DNA of 24,859 bases, from assembly GCA_910579295.1 (NCBI GenBank), contig CAJTTC010000022.1, positions 1 through 24,859 of the forward strand, read 5' to 3'. The notes under the pieces were generated by a model, which ran no database searches, was not told where the DNA came from, and saw only the letters and a program-made list of their open reading frames with translations. Shown piece after piece: positions 7,907 to 14,877 of this stretch. The stretch is from an uncultured Christensenella sp. Lineage in GTDB: Bacteria; Bacillota_A; Clostridia; Christensenellales; Borkfalkiaceae. Both the position numbers and the translations under genes were made by a program. How positions within the stretch are numbered: position 1 is the first letter of the stretch; each line of letters begins with the position of its first letter.

Positions 7907-8102
7907 TAAAATAGCACGATATTTTATAGCGCTCCAAGCCATTTTTTATATTATGGGCAATTAACAAATTACTATTAAAATACAGCGGCGCCGTTATATA
8001 TTGAAAAATTTAAATAGCCGACAGCGTGAAAGCTATCAACTGCTTTTAAACAGACCGTTCGATTACCCGTAGTACCGCTCTTAAAACATATCCCCAAAAT
8101 TA
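7907..8102. other. AT-rich intergenic stretch without recognisable gene
   Basis: About 200 bases between the operon promoter and the terminator hairpin, forming part of a 349-base gap without genes (7794-8142). No ORF, tRNA or repeat array was recognised. It contains a short GGCGCC palindrome near 7987 and a weak AATAGC/GCTAT hairpin near 8014-8036, neither strong enough to call a regulator site. Confidence 0.5.
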
Positions 8103-8130
8103 AATATCCTCCGCTTACGCGGAGGATATT
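8103..8130 (-). terminator. Intrinsic terminator, originally of the 848-residue lipoprotein gene
   Basis: A perfect 12-bp inverted repeat, AATATCCTCCGC (8103-8114) and GCGGAGGATATT (8119-8130), with loop TTAC, and with T-rich sequence on either side, so it could act on both strands. Outer bases CCAAAATTA and TAATTTTGG extend the pairing around a small bulge. Without the IS30 element, it would lie about 35 bases after the stop of the minus-strand lipoprotein gene, a normal terminator position. Confidence 0.8.
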
Positions 8131-8142
8131 TTGTTAATTTTG

Positions 8143-8167
8143 GTGAATTATACTATCAAGTGCAACA
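8143..8167 (+). repeat. Left terminal inverted repeat of the IS30 element
   Basis: A 25-bp end beginning GTGAATT and ending AAGTGCAACA. It pairs with 9197-9221 on the other strand at 19 of 25 positions, with the mismatches in the centre. Confidence 0.85.
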
Positions 8168-8200
8168 GTTTAAGTAAAAAAGAGTTCATATAAATCAATG

Positions 8201-8209
8201 TGTTATAAT
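8201..8209 (+). promoter_or_regulatory. Extended -10 promoter of the IS30 transposase
   Basis: TG-T-TATAAT, an extended -10 element (TG at 8201-8202, TATAAT at 8204-8209), with no good -35. It lies downstream of the first in-frame ATG (8198) and upstream of the ATG at 8243, so transcripts from it can only use the later start. Confidence 0.6.
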
Positions 8210-8242
8210 AAGGCTACCAACCATTATACACAGGAGAAATAT

Positions 8243-9208
8243 ATGAACTATACCCATCTTAGCATAGAAGAACGCGCTTGTCTACGAAAATATTACGTTG
8301 AAGGGAAAAGTTACAGAGAAATAGCGCGTTTGCTTGGTAGAAACGTAAGCACAATCTCGCGCGAAATTAACCGAAATTATACTCACCGCTATGCAATAAA
8401 TACATATTATCCCCACACGGCACAGAAGAAATATCTGCTCCGGCGTTCGCTCTGCCATAGGGGGATGTTCTGGAATAACGAAGTAATTGAATACATAAAC
8501 GAAAAACTGCAACAAACGTGGTCACCCGAACAAATAGCAGACACACCTTGTGCATTAAAGCTACCGTCGTTTAAAACGATATATCGCTGGATATATGAAA
8601 AATATTTAGTTAAAGGTAACGTAAAAGTATTGCGCAGAAAAGGCAAAACACGCAAGAGATTAGGGAACGGCGGAAGATTCACAACGGGCAAAAGTATACG
8701 AAAACGAGATAAAAGCGTATATAAGCGAAAAGAATTCGGGAATTGGGAAGCAGACACTGTTGTATCCGGACGAGGTAAAACGAAGGCTTGTTTTGCAACG
8801 CTTGCAGAAAGAACTACAAGGTTTTACATAGCAGTTAAAATACCGAACAGAAACGGTGAAACAATGGCAAAAGCAATAATACAAGCGTTAGGAAAACTAC
8901 CGAAAGGGGCAGTAAAAACAATTACTTGCGACAGAGGCAGCGAGTTTGCTAATTGGAGGCAGATTGAAAAAGAGCTTAACTGCGACGTGTATTTTGCTGA
9001 CCCATATTGTGCTTGGCAGAAAGGAACTAACGAGAATCTAAACGGATTACTTAGGGAATTTTATCCGAAAGGCAGAGATTTATCTCGCGTTTCCGAAATA
9101 ACCTTAAAAAAGAATCTGGCGTTAATTAACGCCAGACCGAAAAAGATTTTGGGCTTTAAAAAACCCGTTGATTTATTTAACTTTTTCTTAGCTAAGTGTT
9201 GCACTTAG
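8243..9208 (+). CDS. IS30-family transposase
   Basis: A 321-residue DDE transposase of the IS30 family. An N-terminal helix-turn-helix lies in LSIEERACLRKYYVEGKSYR and EIARLLGRNVSTISREINRN. A second DNA-binding part and a basic linker follow (TRKRLGNGGRF). The catalytic triad is complete: D171 in NWEADTVV, D230 in TCDRGSEF and E264 in NENLNGLLREF, with 33 residues between the second Asp and the Glu. The start at 8243 is chosen because AGGAG lies 6 bases upstream and the likely promoter -10 lies between it and the earlier in-frame ATG at 8198. No frameshift or stop interrupts it, so it may be active. Confidence 0.95.
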   Translation: MNYTHLSIEERACLRKYYVEGKSYREIARLLGRNVSTISREINRNYTHRYAINTYYPHTAQKKYLLRRSLCHRGMFWNNEVIEYINEKLQQTWSPEQIADTPCALKLPSFKTIYRWIYEKYLVKGNVKVLRRKGKTRKRLGNGGRFTTGKSIRKRDKSVYKRKEFGNWEADTVVSGRGKTKACFATLAERTTRFYIAVKIPNRNGETMAKAIIQALGKLPKGAVKTITCDRGSEFANWRQIEKELNCDVYFADPYCAWQKGTNENLNGLLREFYPKGRDLSRVSEITLKKNLALINARPKKILGFKKPVDLFNFFLAKCCT

Positions 9209-9221
9209 TTTGACAATTCAC
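9197..9221 (-). repeat. Right terminal inverted repeat of the IS30 element
   Basis: Reverse complement of the left end with both outer blocks kept (TGTTGCACTT and AATTCAC). It contains the last three codons and the stop (9206-9208) of the transposase. Confidence 0.85.
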
Positions 9222-9232
9222 TATTTTGATTA

Positions 9233-11779
9233 TTACTCAGCGCCTTCCTCTTCGGGGATAAACGTTACGGTGTATTCGGTAGGCATTTCCACAGGCTTGC
9301 CCTCATCGTCATGCTGCTGACCTATGCACCATACCCTGAGTACCTGCCCAACGCTCAAATCGACGCGCGCGTCGGGAGTAAGCGCAATGTTATCGCCTAT
9401 TTGCCTGTCCGTTTTAGCGTCCCAAATTCCGTAGTAAACGCCCGCGTAGGAGTTAGTCGTAATAGAATACGTGCCGTCTATATTTACAACCAATTTAGCC
9501 GCACTTGACGACGACATAGTAATTCTGTACGTACCCTCGATAAGGTTAGGAATTTCGTTATACAGATAAACCGATCTGTTAGTTCCCATAGCCGTCGTAT
9601 ACGACAAGTACATATTATAAGCGTCGTCGAATACTAAGTCGAACTTATACTTTTCAAGTCCTCCCGAAACGTATTTGAGCGTTACGCCCGTTTCCTTGGC
9701 ATAGCTGTAAGAAAGAACGGTATTCGTTTCATTCTTGCCGCCCACGCCCGTTTTAAGAATCGCCGTACCGTCCGCCGCGCCGTCAGCCGAAGGAGTGAAC
9801 GTGATTTCGAAGCCCGCGTCTATATTGAAGTACTTACCGTTAAGCACGTCGGTCATTTCGGGAGCGGGAACGACGTGAACGATTACGTCGTAGGTTACGG
9901 GTACGCCGTCCAACTGTTTGATATTGATGAGCGTCAACTTGTAATCGCCCGCAACAGTCGCCGCAAAACGCTTAACTTTTACGCCCTCGATTGTTGCTTC
10001 TCCGACAGTGTAATCGCTTTCGATATCCACGTCCTCGCCTCTGCTTACAGACAACGTGAACGCCGTTTCCTCATATGCGGGATGTCCTACATACGACGTA
10101 AAGTTAAAGGACTGACCAGTGTATACGGTAAACTCGGAATTGTAGTTATCGATATCCCAAACGTCTTTCATAGCGTTCTTTTCATAAACCGTCGCGCCGA
10201 ACTCTGCGGGAGCTACCGTATTGACTTTAAGCTTGAACGTCTTTGTAAGTTTAGCCGAATTAACGGTCAAAGTAAACTCACCTGCAAGCAAGCTCTTAAT
10301 TTGCAACGTGTGACGGCGGGTTATCTTTTGTCCGTCGTAAGAAACTAAGGTTATAATCTGTGCGAGGATTTCACCGTCGGACAGGTGCGTTGCGTTGGGA
10401 ATACAGGGCTTGGAATTACCGTCGCTGTCGGTGAGCGTTACCGTAAATTCGTCGAAGTTGAGATTAAACGTTTCAGCGGGCTGAATATTTTTAAGGTCGA
10501 TTACCGACACTTGGTTTGCGTCTATTTCCAAAGTTGCGCCGTCTTCAATCTTCGTATCGTTTAAATACATATCGTAAGACGTGACAAGCATATCCTCTAA
10601 TTTATATGGATTGGTAGGAACTTCCGCCCCCTCTTCGCGCTCGGTTTGCTGAACGACTCTGTATTCGTCCATTACAACGTATTCGGAATTCTCGGGTACC
10701 GACCAAAGCAGAGTATTGGGATCCTGCACAGGATTATTCCACGTGCAATCTCTTACAAAAGCCGTCTTGATAACGTTATTTTCATCGAGAGTGAAAGCCA
10801 CGTCGATTTTATGGAGCAGGTCAATATTTAATACGGAATGAACGTTTACGCTTAGTTTGAAGAGGAGCGAACCGTCGCTCTGCATCTCTACGCTTGCCGT
10901 TGCGTCGCCGTTAGCGTTGACTTCGTAGTAATTCTTATAAATAGCGTCTATAAAGTTCTCAATGCCGTACGACTTATCGCTGCCGTTAAGCCAAGTGAAG
11001 AAAAATCCGAAGCCGCCCATCATTTCGGGCGTAGCGTCTTTATTATTCAGCGTATCCTGATAACTTGTACGAACCGGAGAAGGCGACTCTTCGTCCTGAC
11101 CGTCCATTGTTACGTCCTTCCATTCAAGGTAGACGGGGAACATAGTTCCGTCCTCGTTGAGCGTATAGAAATACTCCCTTCTGTCAACAGCAGTATCGTT
11201 CACGTGCAGATAATTGTCGCCGAATTCGTAAGTTAAATTGCCCTCTGACTTCGTGCCGTAGATTTTATAGTCGTGAATAACGGTTGCCGTTCCGCTTACG
11301 ACCGAAGACTTGTTTTCCAACCCAAGTTGGAGAGCGTCGCCGACCGAAGCAACCGTCTTTGCGACGATGTCTCCGCTCTCGTGAGCGTAGGTGAAATTTA
11401 CAAAATGTCCGTCCTCTTCAAACGAGGCGTACTCACGCTTGCCCGCACGGTCAAACGCGGGAAGCGTTACGTCTATGACGTGAGATGAGTCGGCGGAACA
11501 AATCTTCTGAGCTTTGCCCGCTCCGTGTTCGGAGGGCATTGAGACTATTTGCCATTCGCCGTATTTGTGAGCCGCGCTAATAGGGCGGGTTATCTTGTCA
11601 CCGCAACTGCAAACGCCTTCCTCCACACCGTCTTCCGTGCACGTTGCAGGAGTTTTAACAGACCATGTATAGTCGTGCTCGGCGTGCCCGCCTTGACTGT
11701 CCGAGTCGCAAGCGATAAATGCAAAAGCAGAAACCATTGAGATAGCGGCTATTGCCGTTATAAGTTTTTTAGCTTTCAT
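9233..11779 (-). CDS. Large surface lipoprotein with N-terminal Cys module
   Basis: An 848-residue predicted lipoprotein of unknown function. The signal peptide MKAKKLITAIAAISMVSA ends in FIAC, with Cys24 the likely lipidated residue. A short His/Cys module follows: HDYTWSV, ATCTEDG, VCSCGDKI, AHKYGEW, then a later KICSADSSH. The rest is rich in Thr, Val, Asp and Tyr and looks like a string of beta domains; none is recognised with confidence. The start at 11779 has GAGG 6 bases upstream and begins a proper signal peptide. The longer ORF from 11878 would put 33 basic residues before it, so it was not used. It lies 132 bases after a paralogous lipoprotein gene. Its terminator is now separated from it by an IS30 element. 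Confidence 0.85.
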   Translation of the reverse strand: MKAKKLITAIAAISMVSAFAFIACDSDSQGGHAEHDYTWSVKTPATCTEDGVEEGVCSCGDKITRPISAAHKYGEWQIVSMPSEHGAGKAQKICSADSSHVIDVTLPAFDRAGKREYASFEEDGHFVNFTYAHESGDIVAKTVASVGDALQLGLENKSSVVSGTATVIHDYKIYGTKSEGNLTYEFGDNYLHVNDTAVDRREYFYTLNEDGTMFPVYLEWKDVTMDGQDEESPSPVRTSYQDTLNNKDATPEMMGGFGFFFTWLNGSDKSYGIENFIDAIYKNYYEVNANGDATASVEMQSDGSLLFKLSVNVHSVLNIDLLHKIDVAFTLDENNVIKTAFVRDCTWNNPVQDPNTLLWSVPENSEYVVMDEYRVVQQTEREEGAEVPTNPYKLEDMLVTSYDMYLNDTKIEDGATLEIDANQVSVIDLKNIQPAETFNLNFDEFTVTLTDSDGNSKPCIPNATHLSDGEILAQIITLVSYDGQKITRRHTLQIKSLLAGEFTLTVNSAKLTKTFKLKVNTVAPAEFGATVYEKNAMKDVWDIDNYNSEFTVYTGQSFNFTSYVGHPAYEETAFTLSVSRGEDVDIESDYTVGEATIEGVKVKRFAATVAGDYKLTLINIKQLDGVPVTYDVIVHVVPAPEMTDVLNGKYFNIDAGFEITFTPSADGAADGTAILKTGVGGKNETNTVLSYSYAKETGVTLKYVSGGLEKYKFDLVFDDAYNMYLSYTTAMGTNRSVYLYNEIPNLIEGTYRITMSSSSAAKLVVNIDGTYSITTNSYAGVYYGIWDAKTDRQIGDNIALTPDARVDLSVGQVLRVWCIGQQHDDEGKPVEMPTEYTVTFIPEEEGAE

Positions 11780-11842
11780 AAACGTCCTCTTCAAATTTAT
11801 TAACCGCCGCAATTTCAACAAAATAAATTTCCTTAAAATGCG

Positions 11843-11876
11843 GCAGTAGGCTTTCCGTGAAGAAAGCCTTTTTGCC
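11843..11876 (-). promoter_or_regulatory. Stem-loop in the leader between the two lipoprotein genes
   Basis: AGGCTTTC (11848-11855) pairs with GAAAGCCT (11862-11869) around a 6-base loop, extended by GGCA and TGCC outside. On the + strand it is followed by five T and resembles an intrinsic terminator, but no + strand gene ends nearby. On the minus strand no U-run follows, so it is better read as a leader or processing hairpin between the two lipoprotein genes. It lies about 65-95 bases before the downstream ATG. Confidence 0.45.
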
Positions 11877-11911
11877 ATTAATTTTTGTTTGTTATCGTAA
11901 AATTATTCAGC

Positions 11912-14674
11912 TTAGCCTTTAACAATGCTAATCGTATGCTCGCCGCCTTCTACGACCGCAACAAACGTGTATACCTTACCTGCGGTAAGCTCTAACGATA
12001 CCGTACCGCCCGACACTTCGTTAATTATAGGCCTGTAGTTATAAAAATCAGTAACCGACAAATCGTAATATTTATCAAAATCTTCTTTTAAAAACAGAAC
12101 GTCGCCGCTTTCTACGGTTATCGTATACTCGCCGCCTTCCTCAGCAGTAAACGTGAAAGCTCTGTAATATTTCCACTCCGCGTCATTGTCGTAAGATTCA
12201 TCGTCTCCTATTGTGTAAGAAGCAGTGCCCGTTTCGGTTATGTCTACGACGGGCGCACTGATTACAGGCGCGGTTTCGCTGGGCGTAGGGTCGGGCGTAG
12301 GGTCGGGCGTAGGGTCGGGGTCGGGAGTTTCGGGGGTTGCCGCTTCGCCTTTAACAATAGTAACCGTTAGTTCAGCTGCATTAAACGAAGTTATTCTTAT
12401 ATGCGCAACGCCGTTTTTATCGGTAGTGATAACGCAAGTGCTCTTTTCATGGGTTTTATCAAGCCAATTGCCTGCACTGTCACACGCGTCAACAAAGTGT
12501 ACTTCCTGAGATAACGTAACGTTGTAATTATAGTTCGCCTCGCCTTTAAACGCGAAGTACCTGTTCATCTGACTGCCGCCGACAGCAATTCCCTCGTTTG
12601 CGCCTTCATTCAATACGGTGTGACCGTGCTCGTCTACTGCACCCTTTTTAATATTCAAGGTCATATTATCAACGCCGCTTGAAGTTGTGGTAATTCTAAT
12701 ATACGCTACTCCGTTCGCGTCGGTTGTAACTACAAATAATCTGTTGTCGGTCGTATCATCAACGTTAAAGACAGCTAAGTTGTTTCCGTCCCCGTCTTTA
12801 AGCCACTCACCGCTTTCGTCGCATTGACCTAACGCGAAAGTTTTATGAGAAAGCGTAACGGTGTAAGCGGTATTTGCGTCACCATCAAACACGAAATATT
12901 TCTGTTGCGCTCCGCCAAAGGTATAACCGTTGTTATCGCCTTCTTTTACTATGTAGCGCCCGTCAAGATCCGTAGCAGGTCCGTCCTCACCGCCGCCCAC
13001 GTCGGGGTATTCAAACTCGCTTGCAAGAACTATGCTTAATGTACCCGTACATTGAGTTCCGCTAATCACCAACTCTGCCTTACCTTCCGCGTCGGCGGTA
13101 ACTTCAAGATAAGTGATTTTGGTATCATACATATCAATATAGTTCTTTTCGTCGCTTGCGTCAGCTATTGTCCAAGCAAAACCGGTCTTTTTTGCAAACG
13201 TTACCACATACTTAGTATTAGCCGTACCGACAAAGCGATATTTTGTAGCTTGATTAGGTAAGCTGCCGTTTTCGTTATTCCAATCAAACACATTATCGCC
13301 AACGTTGAGGCTGTTGACCTTTTCAACAACTTTAAGAGTAATTACCTTACTTATTTCATTAGCCGTGCCCGCATTCGCCTTAACGGTAAGTTTTGTAGTA
13401 CCCTCTTTAAGTCCTCTGAAATATGTTTTGTCGACGTAGGAAGCAACCGTGTCATCCTCGATTGAAAACGTAAGCTTTTTATTTGAAGCATTTTTAGGCA
13501 TCGCGACAAATTTACTTGCAAGCCCGAAATCGTCGTTGCTACTGCCAACATAGAGCGTATACTCGGTGAGGTCGTTACTGTCGTCGTCCTTAAATTCGAT
13601 AGCCGATACGGGAATATAAACATAGTCCGCGACTGTAAAGCTGTATACTCCCTCTGCGTACGTATACAAGCTGAAGTACGCCTTGCCGTTTGCATCCGCG
13701 GTGATTACCATATAATTGTCGTCTTCGAAATAAGCCGTATTATCCGATACCTCATAACTATATTCATTTATGTACGTTACAGCGCTCATAAAGGGATTGT
13801 TTTGAGTACCTTCGTCAAAGCTGACGACATACTTTTTAGAGGGCTCGCCCTCGAATACGAATAAGTTATCCACCAAATTACGCATTTCGGAAGCTTCTAA
13901 CGTAACCTCATTACCGCCCTTTACAGCCGCCGTATACGCCGTGGGCTTTGTTACCGACAGAGTTAAAGTATATTCGCCTGCCGTGTCGGTAAATAAAAAC
14001 AATGTACGTTCGTCACCCGCCCCGTAATCGGCGTCATATCCGGAACCGTTTTCAACTAACGGCGCTCCCCAAGCTTCAAACGCCGCTCTGCTTTCGTAAA
14101 CCTGAGAATAAGCGCCCTCAACCTCGGTACTGAGAGTCAACGTATATTTGCCTGCTTTTTCGGTTGTAAAAGAAAATTCTTTACCATAGCCGCCAAACTC
14201 TTCGTCCTCGCCGTCGGCTATTAAATCGTCTTCGGAAACAGTAACTTTTACAACGATATCCTTAACCTTTTCAACCGTAAAGGTTATCTCACCGTTTGTA
14301 TTTGCCAAAGTGTATGTATCAACGTCGTCGCCTTCCGTCACCGTATACGCTTCGTCGCCGAGCTCGGGAAGCTCCACCTCTATATCGTGCGCGTGCTCGG
14401 AATCGGTTGCGCAGCTCTTTACAGCCTGACCCGCAGCCGTTTCGGTAGGCTTCGTTATCACCCATTCGCCATAACTGTGGGCAATGACTTCTATAACTTC
14501 TTTTTTCGTATCGCCACAATCGCACGTTCCCGTTTTTTCACCTTCGGTCGTACAGGTTGCCGCCCTCGTCACTTCCCAATTGTACTCGTGCTTGTGACAA
14601 GCCGAGAAAGCTAAGGCGGAAGTTGCACTCATTGTGAGCGCTACAACTGCGATTATAAGCTTCTTACTTTTCAT
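11912..14674 (-). CDS. Large repeat-containing surface lipoprotein with N-terminal Cys module and Big2-like domain
   Basis: A 920-residue predicted lipoprotein, function unknown. The signal peptide ends SALAFSAC, with Cys26 lipidated. A His/Cys module (HEYNWEV, ATCTTEG, TCDCGDTK, AHSYGEW, KSCATDSEH) matches the one in the downstream lipoprotein. The body has four diverged repeats of about 100 residues, near 250-348, 453-553, 576-678 and 686-778, each with a 'F-x-G-x(5-6)-Y-x-V' strand and a later TxDxxGxA. A Big2-like domain lies at about 355-451 (GLKEGTTKLTVKA). A Pro-Asp-Thr linker (DPTPDPTPDPTP) leads to a final beta domain. The second ATG (14674) is chosen because AGGAG is 8 bases before it but only 2 before the first ATG. 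It has its own promoter. A surface-exposed adhesive or structural role is only a guess. Confidence 0.85.
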   Translation of the reverse strand: MKSKKLIIAVVALTMSATSALAFSACHKHEYNWEVTRAATCTTEGEKTGTCDCGDTKKEVIEVIAHSYGEWVITKPTETAAGQAVKSCATDSEHAHDIEVELPELGDEAYTVTEGDDVDTYTLANTNGEITFTVEKVKDIVVKVTVSEDDLIADGEDEEFGGYGKEFSFTTEKAGKYTLTLSTEVEGAYSQVYESRAAFEAWGAPLVENGSGYDADYGAGDERTLFLFTDTAGEYTLTLSVTKPTAYTAAVKGGNEVTLEASEMRNLVDNLFVFEGEPSKKYVVSFDEGTQNNPFMSAVTYINEYSYEVSDNTAYFEDDNYMVITADANGKAYFSLYTYAEGVYSFTVADYVYIPVSAIEFKDDDSNDLTEYTLYVGSSNDDFGLASKFVAMPKNASNKKLTFSIEDDTVASYVDKTYFRGLKEGTTKLTVKANAGTANEISKVITLKVVEKVNSLNVGDNVFDWNNENGSLPNQATKYRFVGTANTKYVVTFAKKTGFAWTIADASDEKNYIDMYDTKITYLEVTADAEGKAELVISGTQCTGTLSIVLASEFEYPDVGGGEDGPATDLDGRYIVKEGDNNGYTFGGAQQKYFVFDGDANTAYTVTLSHKTFALGQCDESGEWLKDGDGNNLAVFNVDDTTDNRLFVVTTDANGVAYIRITTTSSGVDNMTLNIKKGAVDEHGHTVLNEGANEGIAVGGSQMNRYFAFKGEANYNYNVTLSQEVHFVDACDSAGNWLDKTHEKSTCVITTDKNGVAHIRITSFNAAELTVTIVKGEAATPETPDPDPTPDPTPDPTPSETAPVISAPVVDITETGTASYTIGDDESYDNDAEWKYYRAFTFTAEEGGEYTITVESGDVLFLKEDFDKYYDLSVTDFYNYRPIINEVSGGTVSLELTAGKVYTFVAVVEGGEHTISIVKG
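12281..12325. repeat. 12-bp tandem repeat (x3), G-rich, encoding a Pro-Thr-Asp linker
   Basis: GGGCGTAGGGTC occurs three times in a row (12281-12316), followed by GGGGTCGGG. On the coding (minus) strand it encodes DPTP units. The + strand has eight runs of at least three G with loops of 2-4 bases, a pattern able to form G-quadruplexes on the template strand. Confidence 0.85.
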
Positions 14675-14703
14675 AATCATATCTCCTAATTAATCTTGTA
14701 TTT

Positions 14704-14732
14704 ATTTTATCACCCGTGGAATGAATAGTCAA
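14704..14732 (-). promoter_or_regulatory. Strong predicted sigma-A promoter of the lipoprotein pair
   Basis: Minus-strand -35 TTGACT (14732-14727), a 17-base spacer and -10 TAAAAT (14709-14704), preceded by TG one base before the -10 (extended -10). The predicted start near 14697 leaves a short leader of about 23 bases that holds the AGGAG ribosome site. Confidence 0.82.
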
Positions 14733-14832
14733 TCAGATTTTGCATAAAAAGAGAACTTTTTTGAATTTTTATAAATTTTGTGCATTATTTTATTAATTTT
14801 TTGTATATTTTTTTTAATTTTTAAGTATAAAA
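14733..14832. other. Very AT-rich spacer between terminator and promoter
   Basis: About 100 bases made almost entirely of A and T runs between the vWA-operon terminator and the lipoprotein promoter. It includes A-tracts that could act as an UP element or bend DNA upstream of the promoter. No gene is seen. Confidence 0.45.
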
Positions 14833-14869
14833 ATAATTACCCGTTATAGCATCTATAACAGGTAATTAT
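14833..14869 (-). terminator. Intrinsic terminator of the MoxR/vWA operon
   Basis: ATAATTACC-c-GTTATAG pairs with CTATAAC-a-GGTAATTAT around loop CAT: 16 base pairs with one mismatch. In the minus-strand direction the stem is followed by a U-rich stretch (TTTTTATACTT). It begins 8 bases after the stop codon of the last operon gene at 14878. Confidence 0.85.
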
Positions 14870-14877
14870 AATAATGT

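Larger units (their letters stand above)
8143..9221 (+). mobile_element. IS30-family insertion sequence
   Basis: A complete-looking element of about 1.08 kb with one transposase gene. The ends are imperfect 25-bp inverted repeats: 8143-8167 begins GTGAATT and ends AAGTGCAACA, and the complement of 9197-9221 begins and ends with the same bases, with 19 of 25 positions matching. ATTTTG is found directly outside the left end (8137-8142) and one base outside the right end (9223-9228), a possible target duplication longer than the usual 2-3 bp for IS30. The transposase stop codon lies inside the right repeat, as is common for compact elements. Confidence 0.9.

Noticed and set aside
8198..8242. Longer transposase start adding 15 residues
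   Set aside because: It precedes the likely extended -10 promoter and has no ribosome site, whereas the ATG at 8243 has AGGAG at good spacing and the normal family N-terminus.
11848..11873. Intrinsic terminator on the + strand
   Set aside because: The stem and T-run fit, but no + strand transcription unit ends here; the nearest + gene, the transposase, ends 2.6 kb away.
11780..11878. N-terminal extension of the 848-residue lipoprotein
   Set aside because: It would place 33 basic residues before a clear lipoprotein signal peptide and reads through a stem-loop; the internal ATG has a ribosome site.
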